Notes under the pieces: model-generated
Told to the model about the DNA's origin: nothing
Database searches by the model: none
Seen by the model: only the letters and a program-made list of their open reading frames with translations
Translations under genes and position numbers: made by a program
Source of the DNA: an uncultured bacterium
GTDB lineage: Bacteria > Cyanobacteriota > Vampirovibrionia > Gastranaerophilales > Gastranaerophilaceae
DNA length: 64,000 nt
NCBI GenBank assembly: GCA_947073645.1
Contig: CAMTMK010000006.1
Span: forward strand, 24,728-88,727
Direction of reading: 5' to 3'
In this document: piece after piece, positions 17,556 to 29,183 of the stretch
How positions within the stretch are numbered: position 1 is the first letter of the stretch
Layout: the number at the start of each line of letters is the position of its first letter

Positions 17556-19016
17556 ATGACAGAAGTCAGAGTTAGAATAGCTCCGTCACCAAGCGGAAAT
17601 TTACACGTAGGAACTGCAAGAACTGCTTTGTTCAACTACTTGTTTGCTAAGAAAAATAATGGAAAATTTGTTTTAAGAATTGAAGATACAGATGCAGACA
17701 GAACGAGTCAGGAATATATTGATAATATTTTTGACAGTTTGAAAGCATTAGGGTTAAACTGGGATGAAGGTCCGGATGTAGGCGGTCCTTACGGCCCTTA
17801 TACACAGTCTGAAAGATTTGATATTTACCCGAAATATGTTCAAGAACTTTTGGATAAAGGCTTTGCTTACGAATGTTTCTGTACTCCGGAAGAATTGGAA
17901 CAGGAAAAAGAAGAAGCAAGAGCTAATAAAAAACCTTACGTTTATACAAGAAAATGCGAAAATTTAACAGAAGAAGAAAAAGCAAAATTAAGAGCAGAAG
18001 GCAGAAAACCTGCTATCAGATTTAATATTGCAAAAGCTCAAAAAGCTTTCCATGAAACTTCTATGTTAACATTTGATGATTTGGTAAAAGGCGAACTTCA
18101 CGTTGATACCGACTTGCTGGGCGACTTTGTAATCTTGAAATCAAATGGCGCTCCTACATATAACTATGCTGTTGTAATTGACGATATGCTTATGAAGATT
18201 TCTCACGTTATCAGAGGTGAAGACCATATTTCAAATACATTTAAACAAATCTTGATTTTTGAAGCTTTGGGAGCAGAAGTTCCGAGATTTGGACACTTAG
18301 GTATGATTTTAGCGCCTGACAGAAGTAAATTATCTAAACGTCACGGTGCAACAGCAGTATCAGAATTTGTTGAAAAAGGTTATTTGACAGATGCGTTGAT
18401 TAACTTTGTAGCACTTCTTGGCTGGGCGCCGTCAGACGGTGAAGAAGTTAAATCTGTTGACGCGATTGCTCAAGATTTTAGAATTGGTGAGATTTCATCA
18501 TCAAACTCGATTTTTGAATATGACAAATTGAACTGGATGAACAGCCATTATATCAAAATGCTTTCAATTCCCGAATTGAAAGAAAGATTGAAACCGTATT
18601 TGACAAAATATGATTTGACTGAATTGACTGACGAGCAATACACTCGTATGGTTGAAATAACTTACGAACCGTTAACATTATTGTCAGATATCACTGATGC
18701 CGTTCCTTATTTCTTTGGTGAAGGTGTTGAATTGGACGAGAAAGCAAAAGAAACATTAGAAACTGAAGTTTCTCAAGATGTTTTGAAAACTTTTGTAGAA
18801 CAATCAGCTGATTGGGAATGGACAGAAGAAAACTTACACGAAAAACTTGACGCTTTCCGAGGCTTCTATAAAGAAAAAGGTGTTAAACCAAAAGTTACAA
18901 TGTGGGCAATAAGAGCTGCTGTAACAGGAAGACTTTGCGGAGCAGATATGACTGCAACGCTTGCTATATTAGGTAAGGAAAAATCTTTGAAACGTATCAA
19001 AAACGCAATTAAATAA
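17556..19016 (+). CDS. gltX: glutamyl-tRNA synthetase
   Basis: Class I Glu-tRNA synthetase of 486 residues. The HIGH motif is PSPSGNLHVGTARTALFN near residue 10 and the KMSKS equivalent is DRSKLSKRHGA. A zinc-free substrate region (CFCTPEELEQEKEEARANKKP) and the C-terminal anticodon-binding domain follow. ATG 17556 was chosen: GAGGG lies five bases upstream and the HIGH region starts at the normal distance. The enzyme may also charge tRNA(Gln) with Glu, because GatCAB (gatB at 4824) is present. A terminator follows directly. Confidence 0.96.
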   Translation: MTEVRVRIAPSPSGNLHVGTARTALFNYLFAKKNNGKFVLRIEDTDADRTSQEYIDNIFDSLKALGLNWDEGPDVGGPYGPYTQSERFDIYPKYVQELLDKGFAYECFCTPEELEQEKEEARANKKPYVYTRKCENLTEEEKAKLRAEGRKPAIRFNIAKAQKAFHETSMLTFDDLVKGELHVDTDLLGDFVILKSNGAPTYNYAVVIDDMLMKISHVIRGEDHISNTFKQILIFEALGAEVPRFGHLGMILAPDRSKLSKRHGATAVSEFVEKGYLTDALINFVALLGWAPSDGEEVKSVDAIAQDFRIGEISSSNSIFEYDKLNWMNSHYIKMLSIPELKERLKPYLTKYDLTELTDEQYTRMVEITYEPLTLLSDITDAVPYFFGEGVELDEKAKETLETEVSQDVLKTFVEQSADWEWTEENLHEKLDAFRGFYKEKGVKPKVTMWAIRAAVTGRLCGADMTATLAILGKEKSLKRIKNAIK

Positions 19017-19019
19017 AAA

Positions 19020-19044
19020 AAAGGACCCGAAAAGGGTCTTTTTT
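19020..19044 (+). terminator. intrinsic terminator after gltX
   Basis: A GACCC-GAAAA-GGGTC hairpin is followed by six T directly downstream of the gltX stop and upstream of the separate rsmH promoter. Confidence 0.85.
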
Positions 19045-19083
19045 GTGCTACACACATAGCCACATTTATGCTACAATTTTTCT

Positions 19084-20019
19084 ATGGAAGAATTTACACA
19101 TTATACGGTAATGAAAAATGAGGCCGTTGACGCGCTGGAATGTCAATCAGGTAAGATTTATGTAGATTGCACGCTTGGCGGAGGCGGTCACAGCGGACTT
19201 ATTTTAAGTCGTATTCAGCCAGATGGAAGACTTATTTCTTTTGATGTTGATGAAGATGCTATAAAAGCTTCGTCAGAACGCTTGAAAGATTACGAAAACT
19301 TAACAATCGTAAAAAGTTCTTATACAAATATTAAGAAGGTTATGCATGAGCTTGGTATCGAAAAAATTACCGGCGGTGTGCTTTTTGACCTTGGTGCTTC
19401 TTATCATCAATTTCATAAGGGCGAGCGCGGATTTTCTTTTTCGAAAGTTGCTCCTTTGGATATGAGATTTAATCAAGATGCGGAATTTTCTGCCTATGAT
19501 GTTGTAAATACGTACTCTGAAGAGGATTTGGTAAGGATTTTTTCAGAATACGGAGAAGAAAGATTTTCAAAAAGAATTGCAAAAAAAATAGTTGATGTAA
19601 GAAAGCTCAAAAAGCTTGAGACAACAACAGAATTAGCAGATTTAATCGTAAACTGCACTCCTCATATAAAATCCTCAATTCACCCAGCTACACGCGTTTT
19701 TCAGGCAATTCGCATTGAGGTAAATCAAGAGTTAACAAATGTAAAAAATACTCTGAATGATGTGTTGGATTTGTTAGACTTTGGTGCTATAATAAGTGTA
19801 ATAAGTTTTCATTCATTAGAAGACAGGTTAGTGAAACACTTATTCAAATACCACTCGCAGAGGTGTCATTGCGATAAATCACAGATGATTTGCCACTGTC
19901 CGCCTCCAAAGCTGGAACTTGTAAATAAGAAACCGATAGTTGCGAGTGATGAGGAGATAAGGATAAATCCGCCGTCAAGAAGTGCTAAACTTCGGGTGGC
20001 GAGGTGTATTAAGGGGTAA
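19084..20019 (+). CDS. rsmH: 16S rRNA (cytosine(1402)-N4)-methyltransferase
   Basis: RsmH (MraW) methylates N4 of C1402 in 16S rRNA using SAM. The protein has 311 residues. Motifs are YVDCTLGGGGHSGLIL (SAM site), GGVLFDLGASYHQF, GERGFSFSKVAPLDMRF, HPATRVFQAIRIEVNQEL and ISFHSLEDRLVKH. The upstream TATGCTACAAT ends six bases before ATG with no Shine-Dalgarno, so the mRNA is probably leaderless. An FtsL-like gene follows, as in the usual division and cell-wall cluster, but the rest of that cluster (ftsI, mur genes) is missing here. Confidence 0.96.
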   Translation: MEEFTHYTVMKNEAVDALECQSGKIYVDCTLGGGGHSGLILSRIQPDGRLISFDVDEDAIKASSERLKDYENLTIVKSSYTNIKKVMHELGIEKITGGVLFDLGASYHQFHKGERGFSFSKVAPLDMRFNQDAEFSAYDVVNTYSEEDLVRIFSEYGEERFSKRIAKKIVDVRKLKKLETTTELADLIVNCTPHIKSSIHPATRVFQAIRIEVNQELTNVKNTLNDVLDLLDFGAIISVISFHSLEDRLVKHLFKYHSQRCHCDKSQMICHCPPPKLELVNKKPIVASDEEIRINPPSRSAKLRVARCIKG

Positions 20020-20026
20020 GAAAAAG

Positions 20027-20473
20027 TTGAATACAGTAAGAGTAAGACAGCAAGAAGGTTATTCAAATCAAAGTTATGTTAACAATCCGATAGAAACTCA
20101 GGTTATTGAAGGTTATTTTCAGAAGGAGATTTCGCAAAAAGCTATGGCAATCAGAAAAGTTAATAAAACTCTATGTGCTTTGCTCGGTGTTGCAGTGCTT
20201 TTTGCATTTGTAAGCTATTATTTTGCTATGTCAAACGAACTTGCTCTTAATAAATTAAGTCGTCAGATTACGACTTTGAACGATGAAAATGCTGAATTGC
20301 AAAATAATTTAGACAGATTGAAATCATTTAATAACGTTGACAGTAAAATGGGACAATACAGCATGCTCACAAAGGCTGAAAAAGTTATAGAAGTTCAGGC
20401 AGTGGATTCTATAGTTCCGGTAGTTGCGGCTCAGCCAAAAACAGCATCTTTTGATTGGGCTGTAGGATATTAA
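20027..20473 (+). CDS. FtsL-like single-pass membrane protein
   Basis: A 148-residue protein read from a TTG at 20027 just after the rsmH stop, with AAGGGG upstream. A cytoplasmic part of about 45 residues precedes a transmembrane helix (LCALLGVAVLFAFVSYYFAM) and a coiled coil with leucine spacing (LNKLSRQITTLNDENAELQNNLDRL). This layout, plus the position after rsmH, is that of FtsL, a partner of FtsB/DivIC in the divisome. Sequence identity of FtsL is always low, so the call rests on topology and synteny. An earlier start inside rsmH is possible but less likely. Confidence 0.65.
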   Translation: MNTVRVRQQEGYSNQSYVNNPIETQVIEGYFQKEISQKAMAIRKVNKTLCALLGVAVLFAFVSYYFAMSNELALNKLSRQITTLNDENAELQNNLDRLKSFNNVDSKMGQYSMLTKAEKVIEVQAVDSIVPVVAAQPKTASFDWAVGY

Positions 20474-20483
20474 TAAAAGAAAA

Positions 20484-20499
20484 GGAGTCCGAAGACTCC
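20484..20499 (+). terminator. hairpin after FtsL-like gene
   Basis: A GGAGTC-CGAA-GACTCC hairpin lies just after the stop. It lacks a T run, so termination strength is doubtful. The remaining 237 bases up to the next gene show only a short uncertain frame on the minus strand. Confidence 0.4.
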
Positions 20500-20736
20500 A
20501 TTGGAATTAAGAATAGCTGGAAGTATGAAAAAGATTTAATGATTATATTTAACGTAATAATCGGATGTTCTGCAATTAGCCGAATATCCGATTTGTTTTC
20601 TACACTTGTCTAATAGACGCTTATACAAAAGTTTGGTTTTATTCATACTAAAGTATGAAGTTTTGTAAAATTTATTAAAGTTTATTCTGCGTTGTGCCGT
20701 AAGAGAATATGAAGGCATGTATGTAAGGAAAATTTC

Positions 20737-21966
20737 ATGAAAAAAGAAGAGAAAAATAATGGTGTCTCACTGTTTTCGCAGTCTGAATATTTAATTGATC
20801 AAGACCCTATTGAAGAACTTTTTGCGCTTAACCTTGGTGATTTTATAGCCGAAAATCTTATTTCAGAAGATTTAGCAAGAAAAATCGGTAACAGTTCAAA
20901 AGATAAAAAATCAGGTTTGATTAATCAGTTAAAAGAATTGATTTCTATATATTCACTCCAAAATACTTTATGCGTTTTGAGTTTTAATGCTAGCGAGGAG
21001 CAAGCTATATACACATCAATTGCTTATTCTATAGTTCAGATGCTTGAAATCAATGCCTGCCATATTTATTTGGAAAAAAATAATGAGTTGGAACTTGTTG
21101 GGACAACTTCAAGCGGATGCGATTTAGAAACTGCTAAAAAAGCATTTGTTTCAAGAGAAACAGTATTTGAAGATGTTATTGCGGTTCCAATGCATTGCAA
21201 TGTGAAATCTGTCGGTGCAATTGTTCTTGAAACTGAAAAGGTTATTAATGAAGAATACTTACAGCTTGTTGAAAGTATGGCAATTCTTTTTGCGACTTCA
21301 ATGACTTTACAGCAAACTATTGATGAAGCAAACAGGCTTACTGAAGATGAAGCGTCATTATCCGAGGATTTACAGCATATTAGAGCTGAATTGACAGCTT
21401 TAATCGGTGATTTGTGTGATTATCAGCAAAGTTTTGTTGAACATCTCGCAAATGCTGTTGATACAAAAGGCGGTTATAAAGTTTCACATTCTCAAAATAC
21501 CGCAAACCTTGCAAGACAGCTTTGTAAGCAATTAGGTTTGAACGAGAAAACAACAGATTTGATATATTATGCAGGATTACTTCAAAATATCGGTAAAATT
21601 GCACTTCCTGAAGAAATGTTTGCAACAAACGGAAAACTTTCTCCTGAGGATTTGAAAAAGATTCAGGAACATTCAAATCTCGGTGTGCATCTGTTGATGA
21701 ATATTAACTTCTTGTCAGAAGTTGTTCCATATATAACATATCAAAAAGAAAGATATGACGGTTCAGGCGCTCCTGAAGGTTTGAAAGGTCAATCAATCCC
21801 GTTTGGTTCAAGGATTATTGCGGTGGCTGATGCGTTTTCTGCAATGACTTCGGACCGACCTTACAGAAAAGCAATGCCTGTTGCCAAGGCGGTTGAAATT
21901 ATGGAATCGGAAGCTGGAACAAAGTGGGATCCGATTGTAATCGTAGCGTTATCAAGAACAGTGTAA
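20737..21966 (+). CDS. GAF-like/HD-GYP domain protein with degenerate catalytic site
   Basis: A 409-residue protein with an N-terminal sensory part (about residues 60-195, GAF-like, including AVPMHCNVKSVGAIVLE) and a C-terminal HD-GYP domain (about 240-400). Fold landmarks are kept: HSQNTANLA, LLQNIGKIALPEEM, EHSNLGVHLL, DGSGAPEGLKG and RIIAVADAFSAMTSDRPYR. The metal ligands are mostly lost: HD becomes QN, the HHE motif becomes YQKE, and GYP becomes GAP. It is therefore unlikely to hydrolyse c-di-GMP and may be a binding or regulatory protein. An AAGGA precedes ATG. Confidence 0.85.
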   Translation: MKKEEKNNGVSLFSQSEYLIDQDPIEELFALNLGDFIAENLISEDLARKIGNSSKDKKSGLINQLKELISIYSLQNTLCVLSFNASEEQAIYTSIAYSIVQMLEINACHIYLEKNNELELVGTTSSGCDLETAKKAFVSRETVFEDVIAVPMHCNVKSVGAIVLETEKVINEEYLQLVESMAILFATSMTLQQTIDEANRLTEDEASLSEDLQHIRAELTALIGDLCDYQQSFVEHLANAVDTKGGYKVSHSQNTANLARQLCKQLGLNEKTTDLIYYAGLLQNIGKIALPEEMFATNGKLSPEDLKKIQEHSNLGVHLLMNINFLSEVVPYITYQKERYDGSGAPEGLKGQSIPFGSRIIAVADAFSAMTSDRPYRKAMPVAKAVEIMESEAGTKWDPIVIVALSRTV

Positions 21967-21969
21967 TAA

Positions 21970-21996
21970 AAAAGAGCCTTATGGCTCTTTTTTTAT
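21970..21996. terminator. bidirectional intrinsic terminator
   Basis: AAGAGCC-TTAT-GGCTCTT followed by a T run, with an A run on the other side. It lies between the convergent HD-GYP gene and the Cys-rich gene ending at 21993. Confidence 0.85.
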
Positions 21997-22286
21997 TGAA
22001 CTATGCTGTAAGCTACGATTTCGTCAATTGCTACATTCAGCCAGTCGTATTTGAAGCACACATAATCATTACATTCGCATTTGTCGCCTTCGCATTTGCA
22101 GTAGTCATTTAATCTGCAAGCTAATGCGTTTTCTAATGTAATAAAATCGTCGTGGCATTCTTCACATCTGCCTTCCGGTAAAAATAGCATGCCGTCTATT
22201 TTTAAATGGTTTGTAAAGATTGTAATGCTGGTTGTGCCGGCTTCTTCGGTAATTTTTTTGATTGATTTTAATAAATGTTTTGACAT
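21993..22286 (-). CDS. small Cys-rich protein of unknown function
   Basis: A 97-residue protein with nine cysteines, arranged as CEECHDD, then ACRLNDYCKCEGDKCECNDYVC. The spacing is suited to zinc or iron-sulfur binding, and cytoplasmic location is likely because no signal peptide is present. The ends are helical and Cys-free. AAAGGAGAAC lies before the ATG. No family is recognised. It is convergent with the HD-GYP gene and shares its terminator. Confidence 0.62.
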   Translation of the reverse strand: MSKHLLKSIKKITEEAGTTSITIFTNHLKIDGMLFLPEGRCEECHDDFITLENALACRLNDYCKCEGDKCECNDYVCFKYDWLNVAIDEIVAYSIVQ

Positions 22287-22433
22287 ATAAGTTCTCCTTT
22301 TTCCCTCAGAGTATAAACTGTATTTTGAGATTTTTTATTCGACAAACGGTTAACTTTTTGTCATAAATTAGCAAAAATAATGTGTTTGTGTTACAATAAT
22401 GTCAAGGGAATAAGACTATAAGGGGAGAATTAA

Positions 22434-24979
<2,546 letters not shown>

Positions 24980-24980
<1 letters not shown>

Positions 24981-25006
24981 AAAAAGCTCTTCGGAGCTTT
25001 TTTTAT
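24980..25006 (+). terminator. intrinsic terminator after gyrB
   Basis: AAAGCTC-TTCG-GAGCTTT with a UUCG tetraloop and a T run, two bases after the gyrB stop. Confidence 0.88.
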
Positions 25007-25056
25007 TGAATTTAATTATTCTTGATGTAAAATTGTTGTATAAGAGGATATTTGAA

Positions 25057-25785
25057 ATGAATGAAACAAAAAGTATTGATGTCGTTAATATTGTAAACAA
25101 TTTTATTAACGAGGAAAAGAGACAAAATATGAAAACAGAATTGATTTTTTTAGGACCGCCGGCTTGCGGAAAAGGTACTCAAACAACTATGTTAGCGGAA
25201 TTTATGAATTTACCGCATGTTGATACAGGTTCACTTTTGAGAGCAGAAATTAAAGCAGAAACTCCTGCTGGTATTGAAGCTAAAAAATTTATTGATAAAG
25301 GAAATCTTGTGCCTGTTGAACTGGTTTCAAGAATTATTAAAAACAGGTTATCTCAAGAAGACTGCAAAAACGGTTATATCTTGGATGGTTTTCCGAGAAG
25401 CCTTGAACAGGCTGAACAGCTGACTAAAATTAATGATGAAATTAACGGTAATACTCCTGTAAGATTTATGGCAGTTTACTTTGATATTGATACAAGTATT
25501 CTTGTTGAAAGAATTGTTAACCGCCGTTCTTGCTCAAAATGCGGTGAAATTTATAACCTTGCATTTAAAGCTCCTAAAGTAGAAGGCATCTGTGATAAAT
25601 GTGGTGGTGAATTAACTCAACGTAAAGATGATACAAGAGAAATTGCCCAATCAAGATTTGATACATACGAGCACGAAACAGCTCCGTTGATTGAATATTA
25701 TACTAATAAAGGTGTTTTAAAATCAATCGATGCAAATGGAACGATTGATGAAGTTTGGGAAAGACTTTTACAGGTAATTAAATGA
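25057..25785 (+). CDS. adk: adenylate kinase
   Basis: Adk interconverts ATP, ADP and AMP. The P-loop is GPPACGKGTQ, followed by DTGSLLRAE, the NMP-binding GYILDGFPRSLEQAE, and a zinc-type LID with two CxxC pairs (CSKCGEIYN and CDKCGGEL). From ATG 25057, with AGAGG nine bases upstream, the protein has 242 residues. An internal ATG at 25129 (MKTELIFLG) would give 218 residues, nearer the family norm. The 24-residue N-terminal extension is in frame and reads as coding, so I kept it. The stop overlaps map (ATGA). Confidence 0.93.
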   Translation: MNETKSIDVVNIVNNFINEEKRQNMKTELIFLGPPACGKGTQTTMLAEFMNLPHVDTGSLLRAEIKAETPAGIEAKKFIDKGNLVPVELVSRIIKNRLSQEDCKNGYILDGFPRSLEQAEQLTKINDEINGNTPVRFMAVYFDIDTSILVERIVNRRSCSKCGEIYNLAFKAPKVEGICDKCGGELTQRKDDTREIAQSRFDTYEHETAPLIEYYTNKGVLKSIDANGTIDEVWERLLQVIK

Positions 25786-26534
25786 TAAATAAAAAATCAC
25801 GCGACGAAATTAAAAGAATGCGTCATGCAGGGCATATTGTTGCTCTTGTTCATAAAAAAATGAAAGAAGTTATTGAACCCGGCATAAGCACAAAAGAGCT
25901 TGACGATATTGCCATGCAGGTTATTAAAGGTGAACGTGCTATTCCTACTTTCTTGGGATACCATGGGTTCCCAGGGTGTATTTGTGCATCAATAAATGAA
26001 CAGGTTGTACACGGGATTCCACATGAAAATGTTACGGTTAAAGAGGGCGATATCATAAGTGTTGATGTCGGTGCGACTTATGCGGGAATGGTCGGCGATA
26101 GCGCGTGGACTTATCCTGTAGGAAAGGTTTCTGATGAGGTTCAGAGACTTTTAAAAACGACTGAAGAAGCTTTGTTTGCAGGAATTTCTCAGATGAAAGC
26201 CGGAAATGTTCTTGATGATATTTCTGGAGCAATTGAAGCTGTTGCAGTTCGCGAAAAAATGGGTATTGTTCGTCAATACGGCGGACATGGTGTTGGACAT
26301 GAGATGCATGAAGACCCGTTTTTGTTTAATTATAGAGTAGGTGATAATACTTTAATTAAATCAGGTTATGCAATTGCAATTGAGCCAATGTTAAATTTAG
26401 GCTGCGATGAGGTTGTAGTTGCTGATGATGAGTGGACTGTTAGTACAAAAGACGGAAGACCTTCGGCGCATTTTGAACATACTGTTCTGGCAACTGATGA
26501 TGAGCCTTTAATCATGACACAATTAATGGAGTAG
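25782..26534 (+). CDS. map: methionine aminopeptidase, type I
   Basis: Map removes the initiator Met from nascent proteins. The 250-residue protein has the pita-bread fold with metal ligands in SVDVGATYAGMVGDSAW (two Asp), GGHGVGHEMHEDP (His), EPML (Glu) and FEHTVL (Glu). There is no N-terminal zinc-finger extension, as usual for the bacterial type I form. Its ATG overlaps the adk stop by four bases, a common adk-map arrangement. The next gene starts two bases after its stop. Confidence 0.96.
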   Translation: MINKKSRDEIKRMRHAGHIVALVHKKMKEVIEPGISTKELDDIAMQVIKGERAIPTFLGYHGFPGCICASINEQVVHGIPHENVTVKEGDIISVDVGATYAGMVGDSAWTYPVGKVSDEVQRLLKTTEEALFAGISQMKAGNVLDDISGAIEAVAVREKMGIVRQYGGHGVGHEMHEDPFLFNYRVGDNTLIKSGYAIAIEPMLNLGCDEVVVADDEWTVSTKDGRPSAHFEHTVLATDDEPLIMTQLME

Positions 26535-26536
26535 AG

Positions 26537-27160
26537 ATGAATTATTATATAGGTTTGGCATTGTCGGCATCTTCCGGTATGGATAGCGGAGTTGCGGTTT
26601 TGGACGAGGATAACAACTTAATTCTTGTTGACAAACTTTATACAATGAATGATGTTATGTTTTTCTTTGACAATTATCCTATGCTGAAGTATTCAAAGAT
26701 TTGTGTATCTTTGGTTTGGGATAGAACAATGCTTAACGGTAAATGGAGAATACTCGGTAAACCTTATCAGCTTGTTGCGACTAATCCTTTGATGCCTAAT
26801 CGTGAGGGGTGGACGCAGAGGTATTCTACCCGCGGATGTGAATATTTTAAATCCCTTGTTGAAAAAGGTATTGAAGTTAACAGATTTGAACTTTATTTAA
26901 CACGTCAGAGTATGAATTTGAATTCTTGTTATAAAGAGCGTTCTCCTGCTGATTGTAAATTTTTACAGCAGACTTTGAAATATGAGTGGGGTTTAGATTT
27001 GCCTGCTAATATGATGCCGATGTCGCAATTAGAAGCTATTGTCGGAGCTCTGCTTGCTAGAGAAAATGCAAAAAATCCTCAAAACGTGAAAGTTGTTTCA
27101 AGCTTTAAGGATTTTAATGTTATTGATGTTGTCAAATTACCTTATAGTTTAAAAGGATAA
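26537..27160 (+). CDS. unknown protein, possible RNase H-like fold
   Basis: A 207-residue cytoplasmic protein. The start IGLALSASSGMDSGVAVLDEDNN resembles the first strands of RNase H-like or DUF429-type proteins, where a small acidic residue and Gly follow the first strand. The later segment MPMSQLEAIVGALLAREN also fits such folds (helix with Asp/Glu). This is a fold impression only. It starts two bases after map, so adk-map-26537 form one transcript. It overlaps the convergent pilin-like gene by 19 bases. Confidence 0.6.
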   Translation: MNYYIGLALSASSGMDSGVAVLDEDNNLILVDKLYTMNDVMFFFDNYPMLKYSKICVSLVWDRTMLNGKWRILGKPYQLVATNPLMPNREGWTQRYSTRGCEYFKSLVEKGIEVNRFELYLTRQSMNLNSCYKERSPADCKFLQQTLKYEWGLDLPANMMPMSQLEAIVGALLARENAKNPQNVKVVSSFKDFNVIDVVKLPYSLKG

Positions 27161-27871
27161 TCTTTAGGGATTTTCCAGCCGTTGCGTTGAATTAATGCAG
27201 TACAGTAATAAGGTCTTGAACCGTCTTTTTTACAACCTTGTTCACCGTTTCTTAACTGAGTTTCGGTTCCGTTCCAGTTTGCTAAGTAAGGTTCTACTCC
27301 CTTCCCTTGATGATATTTCATCAAGTTTACAATATTGACTCTATTGCTTATAGTGTTGGGCCAAAAGCCGAAGGCAAATTCTTTTGTACCGAATGTTTTT
27401 TCTTGTGTACCATATTTGCAATCTTTTGAATAAGGACAAAATATAAAATGACCGCCAATTTTGCTGGCATCAAGCAGGTATAAATCAAATACAGCTGTGC
27501 TGCCGTCAGGGAAATGTAAATATCTTTTATTAGCTTGAGTTACGTGCCATGTAACTTTTTCGTATTTTACTCCCTGTAAATATTTTTCCAGATATGTGTA
27601 ATAAAAATCATCTATATCTGTAACTTCCCAATACATTTTATCACCATTATCTATTTCAGACATTCTTATTGCCTGATTCATGGTAGAATAAAACTTTTTT
27701 AACTTAGTTTCTACAACATGTTTTTTGTGATTTTGAATAAGTGTTGGGATAGTTAATGCAGCAACAACTCCAGTAATTCCTAAAGTGATTAAGACCTCAG
27801 CGAGTGTAAACGCACCTATAATGCGAGGCTTACGGGGGGGGGCATTTCTGAGTATTAATAAGATTTTTCAT
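27142..27871 (-). CDS. type IV pilin-like protein, out of frame at C9 leader tract (probable phase-off)
   Basis: The leader MKNLINTQKC starts at ATG 27871 with AGGAG nine bases before it. Nine C on the coding strand (27834-27842) then put the next codons at CCG TAA, ending translation. The pilin frame resumes as RKPRIIGAFTLAEVLITLGI and continues unbroken to a TGA/TAA at 27142 with the tail GWKIPKDYPFKL. The total of 730 bases is one above a multiple of three, so a tract of 8 (or 11) would make it whole. The intact ribosome site and undamaged downstream frame argue for a switch, not decay. Sequencing error in the tract is the alternative. Confidence 0.72.
27834..27842. repeat. homopolymeric G9 tract in pilin leader
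   Basis: Nine G on the plus strand (C on the coding strand) directly after codon 9 of the pilin-like gene. It separates leader and mature pilin into different frames. Confidence 0.85.
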
Positions 27872-27929
27872 AATTTTTACTCCTATTATTGTACTCATTA
27901 ATTATACACATTTATATATTTTTTTGCAA

Positions 27930-28463
27930 TTAATCTCTGCTTGTCATTAAACCGAGTGCAAGTCCGATGCCTGCGCCTATACCTGCGCCCCACTTGAATT
28001 TATTTTGTTTAACGCCTTTAAATGCTTTGGCGCAGTTATTGTCCATTAGTGCTACATTTTTTTTGTAGCTGTCAAAATTTTTGCTGAAATCTGCTTTTAA
28101 AGCTTTAACAGATGCAGGGTCTGATACACGTCTGTCTAAGGAAGTACATTTGTTTGTTATAGAAACAACATCTTCAGGCAGACCCATATCCTGCAATATC
28201 ATTTTGCTTTCTGTAGAAACTTTATTATTGGCAACTTCTTCTGCAATTCCTTTTAGTGCTGCAATTTGTTCATCAGCTTCACGTTTGGTAACATCAAATG
28301 CTCTGTTAATAAAAGAATCTTTTTTAACAGGCAGATAATAAGCGTTCATACCAATCATAGCACCTGCCAGTGTCATACCTATTTTTTGTTTGCGTGAGCC
28401 GGAAGGGCTTATTGTACTATATGGAACCGGCATTTGACCGACTTGTGCATCGTAATTTACCAT
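27930..28463 (-). CDS. unknown protein with two hydrophobic Gly-rich segments
   Basis: A 177-residue protein of unknown function. A polar N terminus (PVPYSTISPSGSRKQK) precedes a hydrophobic stretch IGMTLAGAMIGMNAYYLP. A long helical polar middle follows, then a C-terminal glycine-zipper helix WGAGIGAGIGLALGLM. Such zippers pack or oligomerise in membranes. An AAAGAGG lies eight bases upstream of ATG. It lies downstream of tmk on the same strand, with 24 bases between them. Related in style to the proteins at 7419 and 7888. Confidence 0.6.
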   Translation of the reverse strand: MVNYDAQVGQMPVPYSTISPSGSRKQKIGMTLAGAMIGMNAYYLPVKKDSFINRAFDVTKREADEQIAALKGIAEEVANNKVSTESKMILQDMGLPEDVVSITNKCTSLDRRVSDPASVKALKADFSKNFDSYKKNVALMDNNCAKAFKGVKQNKFKWGAGIGAGIGLALGLMTSRD

Positions 28464-28487
28464 TGCATTACCTCTTTTTTAGAGGTT

Positions 28488-29111
28488 TTAAAATCCCTGA
28501 AAAAATTTTTTTGCTAGTTGATTTACGACTTCTTTATGTATTTCCTCAATTGATTTTGAAGCATCAATTATTTTAATTCTATCCGGTTCGTGTTCTGCAA
28601 TTTTTAAATAACCTTCACGTACTCGGTTGTGGAATTCAAGTCCTGCACTTTCCATACGGTCTTTTTCTTTTCCGACGCGTTTCATTGAAGTTTCTGTATC
28701 AATGTCAAATACAAATGTCAAATCAGGCTTTCTGCCGTTTGTGGCAATATTGTTCAATTGATTGATACGATTTAAGTCTAAACCTCTGCCATAACCCTGG
28801 TATGCAACGGTGGAATCTGTATGTCTGTCACATAGTACAATTTTCCCTGCTTCTACTGCAGGATTTACTATAATATCAATATTTTGTGCACGGTCTGCAA
28901 GAAACAAGAATGACTCGCATCTGTCAGAAACTTCACCGTCATAATTAAGTAAAATTTCTCTAACTTTTTCACCTAAACCTTTTCCGCCGGGTTCACGTGT
29001 CAATACGACATCATATCCCTGCTTTTCAAGGTGTTCGGCTAACAAGCTCATTTGTGTTGTTTTTCCGCAGCCGTCTGCGCCTTCAAATGTTATAAATAAA
29101 CCTTTTTCCAT
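28488..29111 (-). CDS. tmk: thymidylate kinase
   Basis: Tmk phosphorylates dTMP to dTDP. The 207-residue protein has the P-loop FEGADGCGKTTQ, the DR(Y/H) segment LCDRHTDSTVAYQGYGRG and LTREPGG. The LID region holds GKEKDRMES. The promoter is a clear leaderless type: GATATAAT, six bases (ATTATT), ATG, without Shine-Dalgarno. The following gene on this strand is the Gly-rich membrane protein at 27930. Confidence 0.95.
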   Translation of the reverse strand: MEKGLFITFEGADGCGKTTQMSLLAEHLEKQGYDVVLTREPGGKGLGEKVREILLNYDGEVSDRCESFLFLADRAQNIDIIVNPAVEAGKIVLCDRHTDSTVAYQGYGRGLDLNRINQLNNIATNGRKPDLTFVFDIDTETSMKRVGKEKDRMESAGLEFHNRVREGYLKIAEHEPDRIKIIDASKSIEEIHKEVVNQLAKKFFQGF

Positions 29112-29183
29112 AATAATATTATATCAAAAAAATTGAATTTTACTTGATGTTATGTTAAAATCTGTTTTAAGAGGAGAGCCGGT

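Noticed and set aside
20536..20718. 60-codon minus-strand frame in the gap after the FtsL-like gene
   Set aside because: No ribosome site or promoter was seen and the composition (many Tyr, Lys, Cys) fits no family; chance in AT-rich DNA.
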